A DNA stretch of 64,000 nucleotides from Geodermatophilus sp. TF02-6 (GTDB lineage Bacteria; Actinomycetota; Actinomycetes; Mycobacteriales; Geodermatophilaceae). How positions within the stretch are numbered: position 1 is the first letter of the stretch; every line of letters begins with the position of its first letter. A model generated the notes under the pieces. That model saw only the letters and a list, made by a program, of their open reading frames with translations. It was not told the origin of the DNA and made no database searches. The stretch covers positions 62,001 through 126,000 of the forward strand of contig NZ_QOHF01000015.1 in the NCBI RefSeq assembly GCF_003319115.1. The letters run 5' to 3'. The position numbers and the translations under genes were made by a program. This document shows positions 23,773 to 33,693 of this stretch, piece after piece.

Positions 23773-23856
23773 TACTAATCAGATACTAACACGGGTAGTA
23801 GTTAGTAGGTCTGTCCGGGCCACCGGTGCTGCTACTAACTACCAAGGAAGTTGGTA
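23773..23856. promoter_or_regulatory. Paired TACTAAC dyads upstream of fic
   Basis: Two units of identical geometry, TACTAAC-N10-GTTAGTA at 23784-23807 and TACTAAC-N10-GTTGGTA at 23833-23856, are centred 49 bp apart. An extra TACTAAT half-site lies at 23773, 11 bp (one helical turn) from the first unit. The stretch is unusually A+T-rich for this genome. It looks like a two-site operator controlling fic; the protein that binds is not known. Confidence 0.75.
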
Positions 23857-23986
23857 GCAGATCAGTAGGACCCGGTCGCTCCTCGGGTCCCTCCAGCAGG
23901 GAGCGCGCATCGGGGCCCGCCCGCACAGAAACGGACGGCTTCGCACCCACTCGTTCGCGTCCGTGCAGTCCCGTGGAACGGCCACC

Positions 23987-24310
23987 TCAGAGGTAGAGGC
24001 CGGTGGACTCCTCGATCCGCTCGGCGGCCACGGCGTGCACGTCCCGCTCGCGCAGGATGATCAGCTCCTCGCCGTGGACCTCGACCTCGTGCTGGTCCTC
24101 GGGGGAGAACAGGACCTGGTCGCCGACCTTCACCTGCCGCACGCTCCCGCCGACACCCCGCGCCTCGCCCCACACCAGCCGCTTGGCCACCTGCGCGGTC
24201 GCCGGGATGAGGATGCCGCCACTGGAGCGACGCTCGCCGTCCTCCCTGCTCAGCGCCACCAGGATGCGGTCGTGCAGCATCTTGATCGGCAGCCCCTTGA
24301 CGTCAGCCAC
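23987..24310 (-). CDS. GroES-like co-chaperonin family protein
   Basis: A 107-residue Cpn10-fold protein starting at GTG, eight bases after TACCGT. It keeps the beta-barrel pattern (KMLHDRILVALS, SSGGILIPATA, VGDQVLFSPED, HGEELIILRERDVHAVA) but is divergent from housekeeping GroES and has no groEL beside it. It could be an alternative co-chaperonin or a GroES-fold protein with another partner. The 130 bp downstream of the fic dyads contain no other gene. Confidence 0.82.
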   Translation of the reverse strand: MADVKGLPIKMLHDRILVALSREDGERRSSGGILIPATAQVAKRLVWGEARGVGGSVRQVKVGDQVLFSPEDQHEVEVHGEELIILRERDVHAVAAERIEESTGLYL

Positions 24311-24339
24311 GGTCGATCACGGTACGCGGCGGCGAGGTG

Positions 24340-24520
24340 CTCGAGCGGCCCGCTCCCGGGACCCGCCGCTGGCCCCTGCAGGGTCCCGCCGCGAGCGGGT
24401 GAGGTGCTGGAACGGCCCTCCTGCCGGGCCCCGCTGGCCCGCTGCAGGGTCCCGCCGCGAGCTCGCGAGTGGCGGGGGGCAGGGGGTCCTTCTCCGAGCG
24501 GAGGGGGCAGGAGGGTCCTC
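24340..24520. repeat. Intergenic repeat, family E (two units)
   Basis: Two similar units each contain CTGCAGGGTCCCGCCGCGAG. The second continues through GCGAGTGGCGGGGG to GGGGTCCTTCT and a further GGGTCCTCT at the stop codon of the minus-strand zincin gene. No coding potential is seen. Confidence 0.6.
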
Positions 24521-24865
24521 TCACCAGCCGAGCTCGTGCAGCCGGTCGTCGTCGATGCCGAAGTGGTGCGCGATCTCGTGGACGACGGTGATCGTCACCT
24601 CGTCCCTGACCTCCTCGGCGGTCGAGCAGATCTCGCAGATCGCCTCGCGGTAGACCATGATCCGGTCCGGCAGGGCGCCGCCGTACTGCCAGCCGCGCTC
24701 GGTCAGCGCGTATCCCTCGTAGAGACCCAGCAGCTCCGGTTCCTCCTCGTTGCGGTCCTCCACCAGGACGACGACGTTGTCGAGCAGCGCCATCAGCTCG
24801 CCCGGGACGGCGTCGAGCGCGTCGGCGACGAGCTCCTCGAAGACCGGCAGCGGCAGCGGCCTCAC
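24521..24865 (-). CDS. Metallopeptidase family protein (zincin-like)
   Basis: A 114-residue protein with the zinc-binding motif HEIAHHFGID near the C-terminus, typical of the small Zincin_1 family found throughout actinobacteria. The N-terminal part includes LDNVVVLVEDRNEE and YREAICEIC. It starts at a GTG 13 bp downstream of guaB1's stop, in the same direction, so co-transcription is likely. The physiological substrate is not known for this family. Confidence 0.88.
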   Translation of the reverse strand: MRPLPLPVFEELVADALDAVPGELMALLDNVVVLVEDRNEEEPELLGLYEGYALTERGWQYGGALPDRIMVYREAICEICSTAEEVRDEVTITVVHEIAHHFGIDDDRLHELGW

Positions 24866-24878
24866 CCCTGCCGCCCGA

Positions 24879-26399
<1,521 letters not shown>

Positions 26400-26412
26400 T
26401 CACCGTGCTGGT

Positions 26413-27270
26413 ATGGACCGCCGGACCTTCCTCGCCGCAGGCCTCGCCGGGATCGCCACGATCGCCGGGTGCTCGGCCGACCGGTCGGCCGCTCCCCAGG
26501 CGGCGACGACGACGCCCTCCAGCGCGCCACCGACGACCTCACCCGCGCCGCCGGCGCCGCCGACCCCGGGCACGCCGCAGGAGGTCCTGGCCCGGTCCAC
26601 CGTGCCGGTGCTCTGCTTCCACCAGCTGCGCGAGTTCCGCCCCGACGACGGCGCCTACGCCCGCAGCATCATCACCCCGCCGGCGGTGTTCACCGCCCAG
26701 CTCCAGGCGCTGCGCGACGCCGGGTACACCCCCGTGACCGCCCCGGCGCTCGTCGACCACCTGGAGTACGGCACCGGACTGCCGGACCGGCCGGTGCTGC
26801 TAACCTTCGACGACGGGTCGGAGACCCACCACTCGGTCGCCCTGCCGACGCTGCAGCAGTTCGGCTTCGTCGGCACCTTCTTCCCGATGACCGTCGTCCT
26901 GGACAAGCCCGACTGGCTCAGCCGCGACCAGGTGCGCGAGTTGGACCAGGCGGGCATGACCATCGGCTGCCACACCTACGATCACCAGCGGCTCGACCGG
27001 CTGCCCGCCGACCAGTGGCCGGTCCAGTTGGATCAGCCGGCCGCCGACCTGGCCGAGATCGTCGGCCACCCGGTGGACCTGCTGGCCTACCCCAACGGCA
27101 TGTGGTCGCAGGAGGCGCTCGACCACGTGGCGGCCGCCGGCTTCCGGGCGGCCTTCCAGCTCGCCGACCCGCAGGACCCCCAGCGCCCGCTGCTGACCGT
27201 GCGCCGGGTCATGCCGCCGCCGACGTGGGACGGGCCCACGCTGCTGGCCCAGCTGGAGGCCGACTTCTGA
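26413..27270 (+). CDS. Polysaccharide deacetylase (NodB domain) lipoprotein
   Basis: A 285-residue secreted enzyme. The N-terminus [20 protein letters not shown] combines a twin-arginine motif (RRTFL) with a lipobox (IAGC), so it is likely exported by Tat and lipidated at Cys20. A proline/threonine linker follows. The NodB domain has LLTFDDGS (catalytic/metal Asp pair), the HTYDH metal histidines and a late LLAYPNGMW. It probably removes acetyl groups from cell-wall or extracellular sugars. It is divergent from guaB1 across 100 bp. Confidence 0.92.
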   Translation: MDRRTFLAAGLAGIATIAGCSADRSAAPQAATTTPSSAPPTTSPAPPAPPTPGTPQEVLARSTVPVLCFHQLREFRPDDGAYARSIITPPAVFTAQLQALRDAGYTPVTAPALVDHLEYGTGLPDRPVLLTFDDGSETHHSVALPTLQQFGFVGTFFPMTVVLDKPDWLSRDQVRELDQAGMTIGCHTYDHQRLDRLPADQWPVQLDQPAADLAEIVGHPVDLLAYPNGMWSQEALDHVAAAGFRAAFQLADPQDPQRPLLTVRRVMPPPTWDGPTLLAQLEADF

Positions 27271-27368
27271 GGCGGACGAGGGGCGCCGGCGGCGGCGTCG
27301 TCCGGACACCCGGGGTCCTTCCCGGCACCTGGCCGCGGTGTCGTCCGGAGGATGACAGACTGGACAGG

Positions 27369-28664
27369 GTGATCGACCTGCGACTCGTGCGCGAGCACCC
27401 CGACCTCGTCAAGGCCAGCCAGCGTGCCCGCGGGGCCGACGAGTCCCGGGTCGACGACCTGCTCGCCGCCGACACCGCCCGCCGCGAGGCGGTCAAGCGC
27501 GCCGACGACCTGCGCGCCGAGCAGAAGGCGGCCTCGCAGGCGGTGAAGAAGGCCTCCCCCGAGGAGCGGCCCGCCGTCCTGGAGCGGGCGAAGGCGCTGG
27601 CCGCGCAGGTCAAGGAGGCCGAGGAGGCGCTGCGCACCGCCGACGCCGCGCTGCGGAAGGCGCACCTGCGCATCCCCAACGTCGTCGCCGACGACGTCCC
27701 GCCCGGCGGCGAGGACGACGCGGTGACCCTGCGCACCGTCGGCGAGGTCCCGGCGTACGACTTTCCCGTCCGCGACCACCTGGAGGTCGGCGAGGCGCTC
27801 GGCGCGATCGACGTGGAGCGCGGGGCGAAGGTCTCCGGTGCCCGCTTCTACTTCCTCACCGGCCCCGGCGCGCTGCTGGAGTTCGCCCTCGCCCAGCTGG
27901 CGGTCGGCCGCGCCGTCGCCGCCGGGTTCACCCCGGTCGTCGCCCCGGCCCTGGTCAAGCCGGCCGCGATGGAGGGCACCGGCTTCCTCGGCGAGCACGA
28001 CGAGGAGGTCTACCGGGTCGAGCGCGACGACCTGTACCTCGTCGGCACCTCCGAGGTGGCGCTGGCCGGGATGCGCGCCGGCGAGGTGCTCGACCTGTCC
28101 GGCGGACCGCTGCGCTACGCCGGCTGGTCGTCCTGCTTCCGCCGCGAGGCGGGCTCCTACGGCAAGGACACCCGCGGCATCATCCGCGTGCACTGGTTCG
28201 ACAAGGTCGAGATGTTCAGCTTCTGCGCTCCTGCGGAGTCCGCCGAGGAGCACCTGCGGCTGCTGGCCTGGGAGGAGGAGTTCCTCCAGGCCCTGGAGCT
28301 GCCCTACCGGGTGGTCGACATCGCCGCCGGCGACCTGGGCACCAGCGCCGCCCGCAAGTACGACATCGAGGCCTGGTTCCCGTCGCAGGGCACCTACCGC
28401 GAGCTGACCAGCACCTCGGACTGCACCACCTTCCAGGCCCGGCGGCTGGGCATCCGCTACCGGGACGCCGACGGGCGCAACCAGACCGCGGCCACGCTCA
28501 ACGGCACGCTCTGCGCGATCGCCCGCACCATCGCCTGCCTGCTCGAGGTGCACCAGCGCGCCGACGGGTCGGTGTACGTGCCCCGGGCCCTGCGCCCCTG
28601 GCTGGGCGGCCGCGAGGCGCTCACCCCCGGCATGACGCTGGCGGCGCCGGTGCCGGTCGCATGA
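27369..28664 (+). CDS. serS: Seryl-tRNA synthetase
   Basis: A 431-residue class II synthetase starting GTG-ATC ([18 protein letters not shown]). The N-terminal antiparallel coiled coil spans residues 30-105. The catalytic core has [10 protein letters not shown], motif 2 in [16 protein letters not shown] and motif 3 in [19 protein letters not shown]. It charges tRNA-Ser and selenocysteine tRNA if present. The stop overlaps the start of the next HAD gene by ATGA, so the three genes are a coupled operon. Confidence 0.97.
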   Translation: MIDLRLVREHPDLVKASQRARGADESRVDDLLAADTARREAVKRADDLRAEQKAASQAVKKASPEERPAVLERAKALAAQVKEAEEALRTADAALRKAHLRIPNVVADDVPPGGEDDAVTLRTVGEVPAYDFPVRDHLEVGEALGAIDVERGAKVSGARFYFLTGPGALLEFALAQLAVGRAVAAGFTPVVAPALVKPAAMEGTGFLGEHDEEVYRVERDDLYLVGTSEVALAGMRAGEVLDLSGGPLRYAGWSSCFRREAGSYGKDTRGIIRVHWFDKVEMFSFCAPAESAEEHLRLLAWEEEFLQALELPYRVVDIAAGDLGTSAARKYDIEAWFPSQGTYRELTSTSDCTTFQARRLGIRYRDADGRNQTAATLNGTLCAIARTIACLLEVHQRADGSVYVPRALRPWLGGREALTPGMTLAAPVPVA

Positions 28665-29590
28665 CGGCTGACCGGTCGGGCGTGCTGCCCAGCGCCGGCA
28701 CCGCCGCCGCGGGTGCCGACGTCGTCGTCGAGCTCGGGGACGTCGGGTCCTGGCGGCCGAAGCTGGTGGCCAGCGACCTCGACGGCACGCTGCTGACCTC
28801 CGACGGCGCGGTCAGCCCGCGCACCCGGGCGGCGCTGAGCGCCTGCTGGGACGCCGGCATCCCGGTCGTCGGCGTGACCGGCCGCGGCCCCCGGCTGTTC
28901 GACAGCGTGCGCGCCGCGCTCGACGGGCGGGGCATCGCCGTCCTCGCCCAGGGCGGGTTCGTCGTCGACCTGGAGCGCGACGAGGTGCTGCGCACCGTCG
29001 GCCTGCCCCGGGATCAGGCGACGGCGGTCATCGAGCGGATCGAGGACGTCGCCGGCGAGCTGGTCGTCGCCGTGGAGGACGCCGCCGAGCAGGGTGAGGT
29101 GCACTCGCCGCTGCGGGTGCAGCACGGGTTCGACTGGCCCTACCCGGAGCCGGCGCACCTGCTGCCGCGCCACCAGGTGCTGCCCACCGGCGCGGTGCTC
29201 AAGGTGTTCCTGCGCTCGGCGTCGCTCGGCCAGGACGAGCTGCTCGCCCGCGCCCGCCGGGTGGTCGACCCGGCCGAGGCCGAGGTCACCCACGCCGGGC
29301 TGGGCTTCATCGAGGTGCTGCCCGCGGGGGTCACCAAGGCGACCGGGTTGGCGATCGCGCTGGAGCGCTACGGCGTCGGGTTCGGCGACGTCCTCGTCTT
29401 CGGCGACATGCCCAACGACCTGCCGATGATCGAGGCGGTACGCGCCGCCGGCGGGCGGGCGGTCGCGGTGGCCAACGCCCACCCCGCCGTCCGCGCGGCC
29501 ACGCCGCTGCTCACCAGCGGGCACGACGCGGACGGCGTCGCGCGCTACCTGGAGGCCCTGCTGTGCGACGGGAGGCAGCCCGGTGTCTGA
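28661..29590 (+). CDS. HAD-family (Cof-type) hydrolase
   Basis: A 309-residue phosphatase. Motif I is [11 protein letters not shown], motif [11 protein letters not shown], the lysine motif [10 protein letters not shown] and motif [14 protein letters not shown]. The cap is the large C2B type of the Cof subfamily. A 30-residue N-terminal extension precedes the HAD core. It is translationally coupled to serS and to the next paralogous HAD gene. Substrates of Cof enzymes are small phosphorylated sugars or cofactors. Confidence 0.9.
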   Translation: MTADRSGVLPSAGTAAAGADVVVELGDVGSWRPKLVASDLDGTLLTSDGAVSPRTRAALSACWDAGIPVVGVTGRGPRLFDSVRAALDGRGIAVLAQGGFVVDLERDEVLRTVGLPRDQATAVIERIEDVAGELVVAVEDAAEQGEVHSPLRVQHGFDWPYPEPAHLLPRHQVLPTGAVLKVFLRSASLGQDELLARARRVVDPAEAEVTHAGLGFIEVLPAGVTKATGLAIALERYGVGFGDVLVFGDMPNDLPMIEAVRAAGGRAVAVANAHPAVRAATPLLTSGHDADGVARYLEALLCDGRQPGV

Positions 29591-30386
29591 CTGGCGGCCG
29601 CGGCTGATCGCCAGCGACATGGACGGCACGCTGCTGCGCGGCGACGACACGGTCAGCGCAGCGACCGTCGCCGAGCTGGAGCGCTGGCGGGCCGACGGCG
29701 TCCCCGTCGTCCTGGCCACCGGCCGGCCGCCGCGCTGGATGGTCCGGATCCGCGAGGTCCTGCGCTACGGCACCGCGGTGTGCTGCAACGGCGCCGTCCT
29801 GCTGGACCTGGCCGGCTTCGAGGTCGTCGACGAGGACCCGCTGGAACCCGAGGTGCTGCAGCAGGTCACCGCCGAGCTGCGCCGGCACCAGCCCGACACG
29901 TGGTTCGCCGTCGAGTACGGCCTGGAGTTCCGGCACGAGCCGGTGTACCAGCCGCGCTGGGACGTCGACGCCCCCGGCGTGGCGGTGGCCACGCTGGAGG
30001 AGATGGTCGCCGCGCCGGTGGCCAAGCTGCTGGCCCGGCACGAGTCCCTGCCCCGGGACGAGTTCGTCGCCCTGGTCGAGCGGGTCGTGGGTGACCAGGC
30101 GACGGTCACCAACTCCTCGAGCGACGCCCTCGCCGAGATCTCCGCGCTCGGCGTCACCAAGGCCACCGGGCTGGCCAAGGTCGCCGCGGCGCACGGGGTC
30201 GGCCCCGGGGACGTCGTCGTCTTCGGCGACATGCCCAACGACATCGCCGCCTTCGACTGGGTGCGCGAGGGCGGCGGCCGCGCGGTGGCCATGGCCCACG
30301 CCCACCCCGACCTGCTCGCCGCCGCCACCGACGTCACCGGCAGCAACGAGGACGACGGCGTCGCCGCCTTCCTGGCCTCCCTCTGA
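29583..30386 (+). CDS. HAD-family (Cof-type) hydrolase
   Basis: A 267-residue paralogue of the preceding gene, overlapping it by 8 bp and starting at GTG. Motifs are SDMDGTLLRGDD, LATGRPPRWM, TKATGLAKVA and [12 protein letters not shown]. Tandem Cof-type HAD genes after serS are seen in other actinomycetes. Whether they act on the same substrate cannot be judged from sequence. Confidence 0.9.
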   Translation: MSDWRPRLIASDMDGTLLRGDDTVSAATVAELERWRADGVPVVLATGRPPRWMVRIREVLRYGTAVCCNGAVLLDLAGFEVVDEDPLEPEVLQQVTAELRRHQPDTWFAVEYGLEFRHEPVYQPRWDVDAPGVAVATLEEMVAAPVAKLLARHESLPRDEFVALVERVVGDQATVTNSSSDALAEISALGVTKATGLAKVAAAHGVGPGDVVVFGDMPNDIAAFDWVREGGGRAVAMAHAHPDLLAAATDVTGSNEDDGVAAFLASL

Positions 30387-30413
30387 CCGGCTCGACTCCC
30401 CCCCCCCCGCCGC

Positions 30414-30470
30414 GATCATCGGCGGGTGACTCCTCCGCTCGGCGTGTCGGGCAGCCACTCTCCGGTGATC
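30414..30470. repeat. Intergenic hairpin repeat, family C (copy 1)
   Basis: Left arm GATCATCGGCGGGTGACT and right arm AGCCACTCTCCGGTGATC, with a loop containing GGCGTGTCGG. It lies between convergent genes ending at 30386 and 30512, preceded by a C-run. A second copy is at 47122-47180. Confidence 0.7.
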
Positions 30471-30511
30471 ACCCGTGGGGGCGGGACTGATCGCCCGGGG
30501 GGCGGGGCAGG

Positions 30512-31075
30512 TCACAGGTACTGGCCGCTGGGCCGCAGGTCGGGGCCCGGGGTGGGCTGGCCGCCGGGCAGCGCCCGGCGGCGCATCTCCTCGAGCTGGG
30601 CGCGGGCGGCCATCTGCTGGGCGAACAGCGCGGTCTGGATGCCGTGGAACACGCCCTCCAGCCAGCCGACCAGCTGGGCCTGGGCGATGCGCAGCTCGGC
30701 GTCCGACGGCGTCTGGTCCTCGCTGAACGGGAGCGTGATCCGCTCCAGCTCCTCCCGCAGCTCCGGGGCCAGGCCCTGCTCCAGCTCGCGGATCGAGGTG
30801 GCGTGGATGTCGCGGAGCCGGTTGCGGCTGGCGTCGTCCAGGGGCGCCGCGCGGACCTCCTCGAGCAGCTGCTTGATCATCGTGCCGATCCGCATGACCT
30901 TCGCCGGCTGCTCGACCATGTCGCTGATGCCCCCGCCGTCCGCGGGGCCGTCTCCACCGCTGCCCGGCCCTCCCACGCCGCCGTCCGGCACGGGCATCGT
31001 GCCGACCGGCCGGCCGTCGGGGCCGACGACGACGACCTGCTGTGGGCGTTCACTGCCGTATCCGGGTGCGGTCAT
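30512..31075 (-). CDS. bpa: Bacterial proteasome activator
   Basis: A 187-residue ATP-independent proteasome activator (Bpa/PafE). After a glycine-rich, disordered N-terminus, helices run from MVEQPAKVMRIGTMIKQLL to QLEEMRRRALPG. The C-terminus ends in GQYL, the HbYX-like motif that docks into 20S alpha-subunit pockets and opens the gate. A four-helix dodecameric ring feeds unfolded proteins such as HspR to the proteasome in mycobacteria. Its presence implies that this organism encodes a 20S proteasome. Confidence 0.95.
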   Translation of the reverse strand: MTAPGYGSERPQQVVVVGPDGRPVGTMPVPDGGVGGPGSGGDGPADGGGISDMVEQPAKVMRIGTMIKQLLEEVRAAPLDDASRNRLRDIHATSIRELEQGLAPELREELERITLPFSEDQTPSDAELRIAQAQLVGWLEGVFHGIQTALFAQQMAARAQLEEMRRRALPGGQPTPGPDLRPSGQYL

Positions 31076-31164
31076 GTCCCCATCCTCCCCCGCCCGACCG
31101 GCCGTCCGCCGGGAACCTCCGAGGCGTGCTCGGCCGCCGAGGGCTGCGTCTAGGGTCGCTGACC

Positions 31165-32388
31165 ATGGGACCGGGGGAGGGGCGGCTGGACGTCGCCCGC
31201 GTCCGGGGCCTGTTCCCCGGGCTCTCCGACGGCTTCGTCCACGCCGACGGGCCGGCCGGCACGCTGCTGCCGGAGAGCGTCGTGTTCGCCGTGGCCCAGG
31301 CGATGCGGGTGCCGGTCGCCGACCGCGGCGGGGTCTTCCCGGCGTCGGCCCGCGCGGAGGGGCTGGTGGCCAGCGCCCGGGCCGCCGTCGCCGACCTCGT
31401 CGGCGGGGTCGCTGCCGGTGTCGTCCTCGGGCCCGACCCCACGACGCTGACCTGGACCGTGGCCCGCGCGCTGGCCCGCACCTGGCGGCCGGGGGACGAG
31501 ATCGTGGTCAGCCGGCTCGACCACGACGCCAACATCCGCCCGTGGGTGCAGCTGGCCGAGCGGCACGGCGTCGGGGTCCGGTGGGCCGAGGTGGACATCG
31601 AGACCGGGGAGCTGCCCGACTGGCAGTACGACGAGCTGCTGACCGGCCGCACCCGGCTGGTCGCGGTCACCGCCGCGAGCAGCGCGATCGGCACCCGCCC
31701 GCACGTGTCGGCGATCGCCCGGCGGGCGCACGAGGTGGGCGCGCTGGTCTTCGTCGACGGTGTGCACGCGGTCGCCCACGACCCGGTCGACGTCGGCGAG
31801 CTCGGCGCGGACTTCCTCGTCGTCGCGGCCGACCGGTGGTGCGGCCCGCACGTGGCCGCGGTGGTGGCCGACCCCGCGCTGCTGGGCGAGCTGGCGCCGG
31901 ACAAGCTGCTGTCGGTGTCCGACCGGGTGCCCGACCGGTTCGAGAGCGGCGGTCACGCGTTCGAGCTGCTGGCCGGGGTCCCCGCGGCCGTGGAGCACCT
32001 GGCCTCGCTCAGCGAGGACGCGACCGGGTCGCGGCGCGAGCGGCTGCGCACCTCCATGACCGCGGTGGCCGTCTACGAGGGCGGGCTGTTCGAGTGGCTG
32101 GACCAGGCGCTGCGCGCCATGCGCCACGTCCAGGTGATCGGGTCGGCCGCGGACACCACACCGACGCTGTCGTTCACCGTCGCCGGCATGCGCCCGCGGC
32201 AGGTCGCCGCCGAGCTGTCCCGGCGCGGCGTCTGCGCCTGGGACGGCGACTTCTCTGCCCGCGAGCTCTTCGACGCCCTCGGGGTCAACGAGGAGGGCGG
32301 AGCGGTGCAGCTCGGGCTGATGCACTACAACACGGCCGAGGAGGTCGGGTACCTCGTCGACTCGGTGGCCGAGCTGCGCCCCCGCTGA
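31165..32388 (+). CDS. Cysteine desulfurase-like protein (aminotransferase class V), PLP lysine replaced
   Basis: A 407-residue fold-type I PLP-enzyme homologue. The ATG lies eight bases after TAGGGT (likely leaderless). DPTTLTWTVARAL, VSRLDHDANIRPW and FVDGVHAVAHDPVDV match the cysteine-desulfurase-like group (TIGR01976-type). Where relatives have Y-K before (F/W)-(F/C)-GPH, this protein has AADRWCGPHVAA. The Schiff-base lysine is therefore Arg224, which should abolish normal PLP chemistry. It faces bpa and sits beside a quinone reductase. Confidence 0.85.
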   Translation: MGPGEGRLDVARVRGLFPGLSDGFVHADGPAGTLLPESVVFAVAQAMRVPVADRGGVFPASARAEGLVASARAAVADLVGGVAAGVVLGPDPTTLTWTVARALARTWRPGDEIVVSRLDHDANIRPWVQLAERHGVGVRWAEVDIETGELPDWQYDELLTGRTRLVAVTAASSAIGTRPHVSAIARRAHEVGALVFVDGVHAVAHDPVDVGELGADFLVVAADRWCGPHVAAVVADPALLGELAPDKLLSVSDRVPDRFESGGHAFELLAGVPAAVEHLASLSEDATGSRRERLRTSMTAVAVYEGGLFEWLDQALRAMRHVQVIGSAADTTPTLSFTVAGMRPRQVAAELSRRGVCAWDGDFSARELFDALGVNEEGGAVQLGLMHYNTAEEVGYLVDSVAELRPR

Positions 32389-32395
32389 CGTTCCC

Positions 32396-32455
32396 GGGCA
32401 TGGGAAGCGATACCTGCGTCCTGCGCCCGCGGACGCAGGCATCGCTTCCTATGCC
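32396..32455. repeat. Intergenic hairpin repeat, family A (copy 1)
   Basis: Arms GGCATGGGAAGCGATACCTG and GCAGGCATCGCTTCCTATGC pair across a short C+G loop. It sits exactly between convergent stop codons, a position shared by all three copies of this family in the window (38195, 60829). Confidence 0.85.
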
Positions 32456-32481
32456 TCTCCTATGCCTCTCCTATGCCTCCG
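32449..32481. repeat. 11-bp tandem repeat at the end of a quinone reductase gene
   Basis: CTATGCCTCTC occurs twice in full, and a third near-copy (CTATGCCTCCG) contains the TAG stop codon of the minus-strand gene. The array is continuous with the right arm of the family A hairpin. Confidence 0.7.
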
Positions 32482-33463
32482 CCAGCAGCAGCACCTTGCC
32501 CACGTGCTCGCTGGCCTCCACCACCCGGTGCGCCTCGGCCGCCCGCGACATGGGCAGCCGGCGGTCGACGATCGGGCGGACCACCCCGCGCTCGACGTCG
32601 GGCCACACGTCGTGCCGCACCGCCGCGACGATCTCCGCCTTGCCGCCCGGCCCGGTCGCCGGCCGCGACCGCAGCGTGGTGGCGTGCACCGAGGCCCGCT
32701 TGCGCATGAGCGCGCCGAGGTCGAGCTCCGCCCGCGTGCCGCCCTGCATCCCGATGCAGACCAGCCGGCCGCCGGTGGCCAGCACCTCGACGTTGCGGGC
32801 CAGGTACGCAGCGCCCATGTTGTCCAGGACGACGTCGACACCGGCGCCGTCGGTCTCCGCGCGCACCCGCTCGACGAAGTCCTCGTCGCGGTAGTTGATC
32901 GTCACCTCCGCGCCGAGCTCGCGGCACACGTCGAGCTTGGCCGGGGTGCCGGCGGTGGTGAACACCCGGGCGCCGGCCCGGGCGGCCAGCTGGACGGCCA
33001 TCGTGCCGATGCCGCTGGACCCGCCGTGCACGAGGAAGGCCTCGCCGCGGCGCAGCCCGGCGAGCAGGAAGACGTTCGACCAGACGGTGCAGGTCACCTC
33101 GGGCAGGGCCGCTGCGGTGGCCAGCTCCACCCCCGCGGAGCGGGGCAGCAGCTGCCCGGCCGGGACGGCGACCCGCTCGGCGTAGCCGCCGCCGGACAGC
33201 AGCGCGCACACCTCGTCGCCGAGCGCCCACCCCGAGACGCCCTCGCCGACCTCGCTGACCACCCCGCTGCACTCCAGGCCGAGGATCTCGCTGGCCCCCG
33301 GCGGCGGCGGGTAGCGACCGGCCCGCTGGAGCAGGTCGGCCCGGTTGACCGCGGCGGCCACGACGTCGACGAGCACCTCGCCGGGCCCCGGCACCGGGTC
33401 GGGGACCTCCCCCCAGCCCAGCACCTCGGGGCCACCCGGTCCGCTCGTCGTCACCGCACGCAT
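32471..33463 (-). CDS. NAD(P)H-quinone oxidoreductase (zinc-independent MDR family)
   Basis: A 330-residue medium-chain reductase starting MRAVTTSGPGGPEVLGWGEV. The N-terminal GroES-like domain has VNRADLLQRAGRYPPPPGAS and LGLECSGVV, matching the PIG3/QOR type (TIGR02824). The Rossmann motif is VHGGSSGIGTMAVQLA. Zinc-ligand cysteines are absent. It catalyses NADPH-dependent one-electron quinone reduction or related alkenal reduction. Its closeness to bpa and the desulfurase-like gene looks like a recurring actinobacterial arrangement, though I recall this rather than having checked it. Confidence 0.92.
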   Translation of the reverse strand: MRAVTTSGPGGPEVLGWGEVPDPVPGPGEVLVDVVAAAVNRADLLQRAGRYPPPPGASEILGLECSGVVSEVGEGVSGWALGDEVCALLSGGGYAERVAVPAGQLLPRSAGVELATAAALPEVTCTVWSNVFLLAGLRRGEAFLVHGGSSGIGTMAVQLAARAGARVFTTAGTPAKLDVCRELGAEVTINYRDEDFVERVRAETDGAGVDVVLDNMGAAYLARNVEVLATGGRLVCIGMQGGTRAELDLGALMRKRASVHATTLRSRPATGPGGKAEIVAAVRHDVWPDVERGVVRPIVDRRLPMSRAAEAHRVVEASEHVGKVLLLAEA

Positions 33464-33477
33464 GCCTCGACCTTAGA

Positions 33478-33650
33478 AGGCCCCCGTGCAGGGTCCCGCC
33501 GCGCGGCTCCGTCCCGAGGCTCCGTCCCGAGGTTCGGCCTCCGTGCAGGCCGAGGGCCCCCCTCCCCGAGCCCGTCGTCGAAGGACCTCCTCCCCACCCC
33601 TCGCTCCGCTCGAGGGAGACCCGGGAGGGGGCCGCCGCGGGCCACCGGCA
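33478..33650. repeat. Intergenic repeat, family E (rearranged)
   Basis: It contains GTGCAGGGTCCCGCCGCG, two GAGGCTCCGTCCCGAG-like units and GAAGGACCTCC, a boundary in the opposite orientation. It lies between the quinone reductase start and the TMEM175-like pseudogene. No ORF is supported. Confidence 0.5.
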
Positions 33651-33693
33651 GCCGGGCGCCCGACACCGCGATGCTGCGCCTACCCTGCGGTCC

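Noticed and set aside
24521-24865. Toxin of a toxin-antitoxin pair
   Set aside because: The HEIAHHFG motif and length match the ubiquitous actinobacterial Zincin_1 metallopeptidase family, and its neighbour is guaB1, not an antitoxin.
27271-27368. T-box or other leader upstream of serS
   Set aside because: The gap is under 100 bp with no T-box specifier or antiterminator motif; actinobacterial T-boxes are mainly known upstream of ileS.
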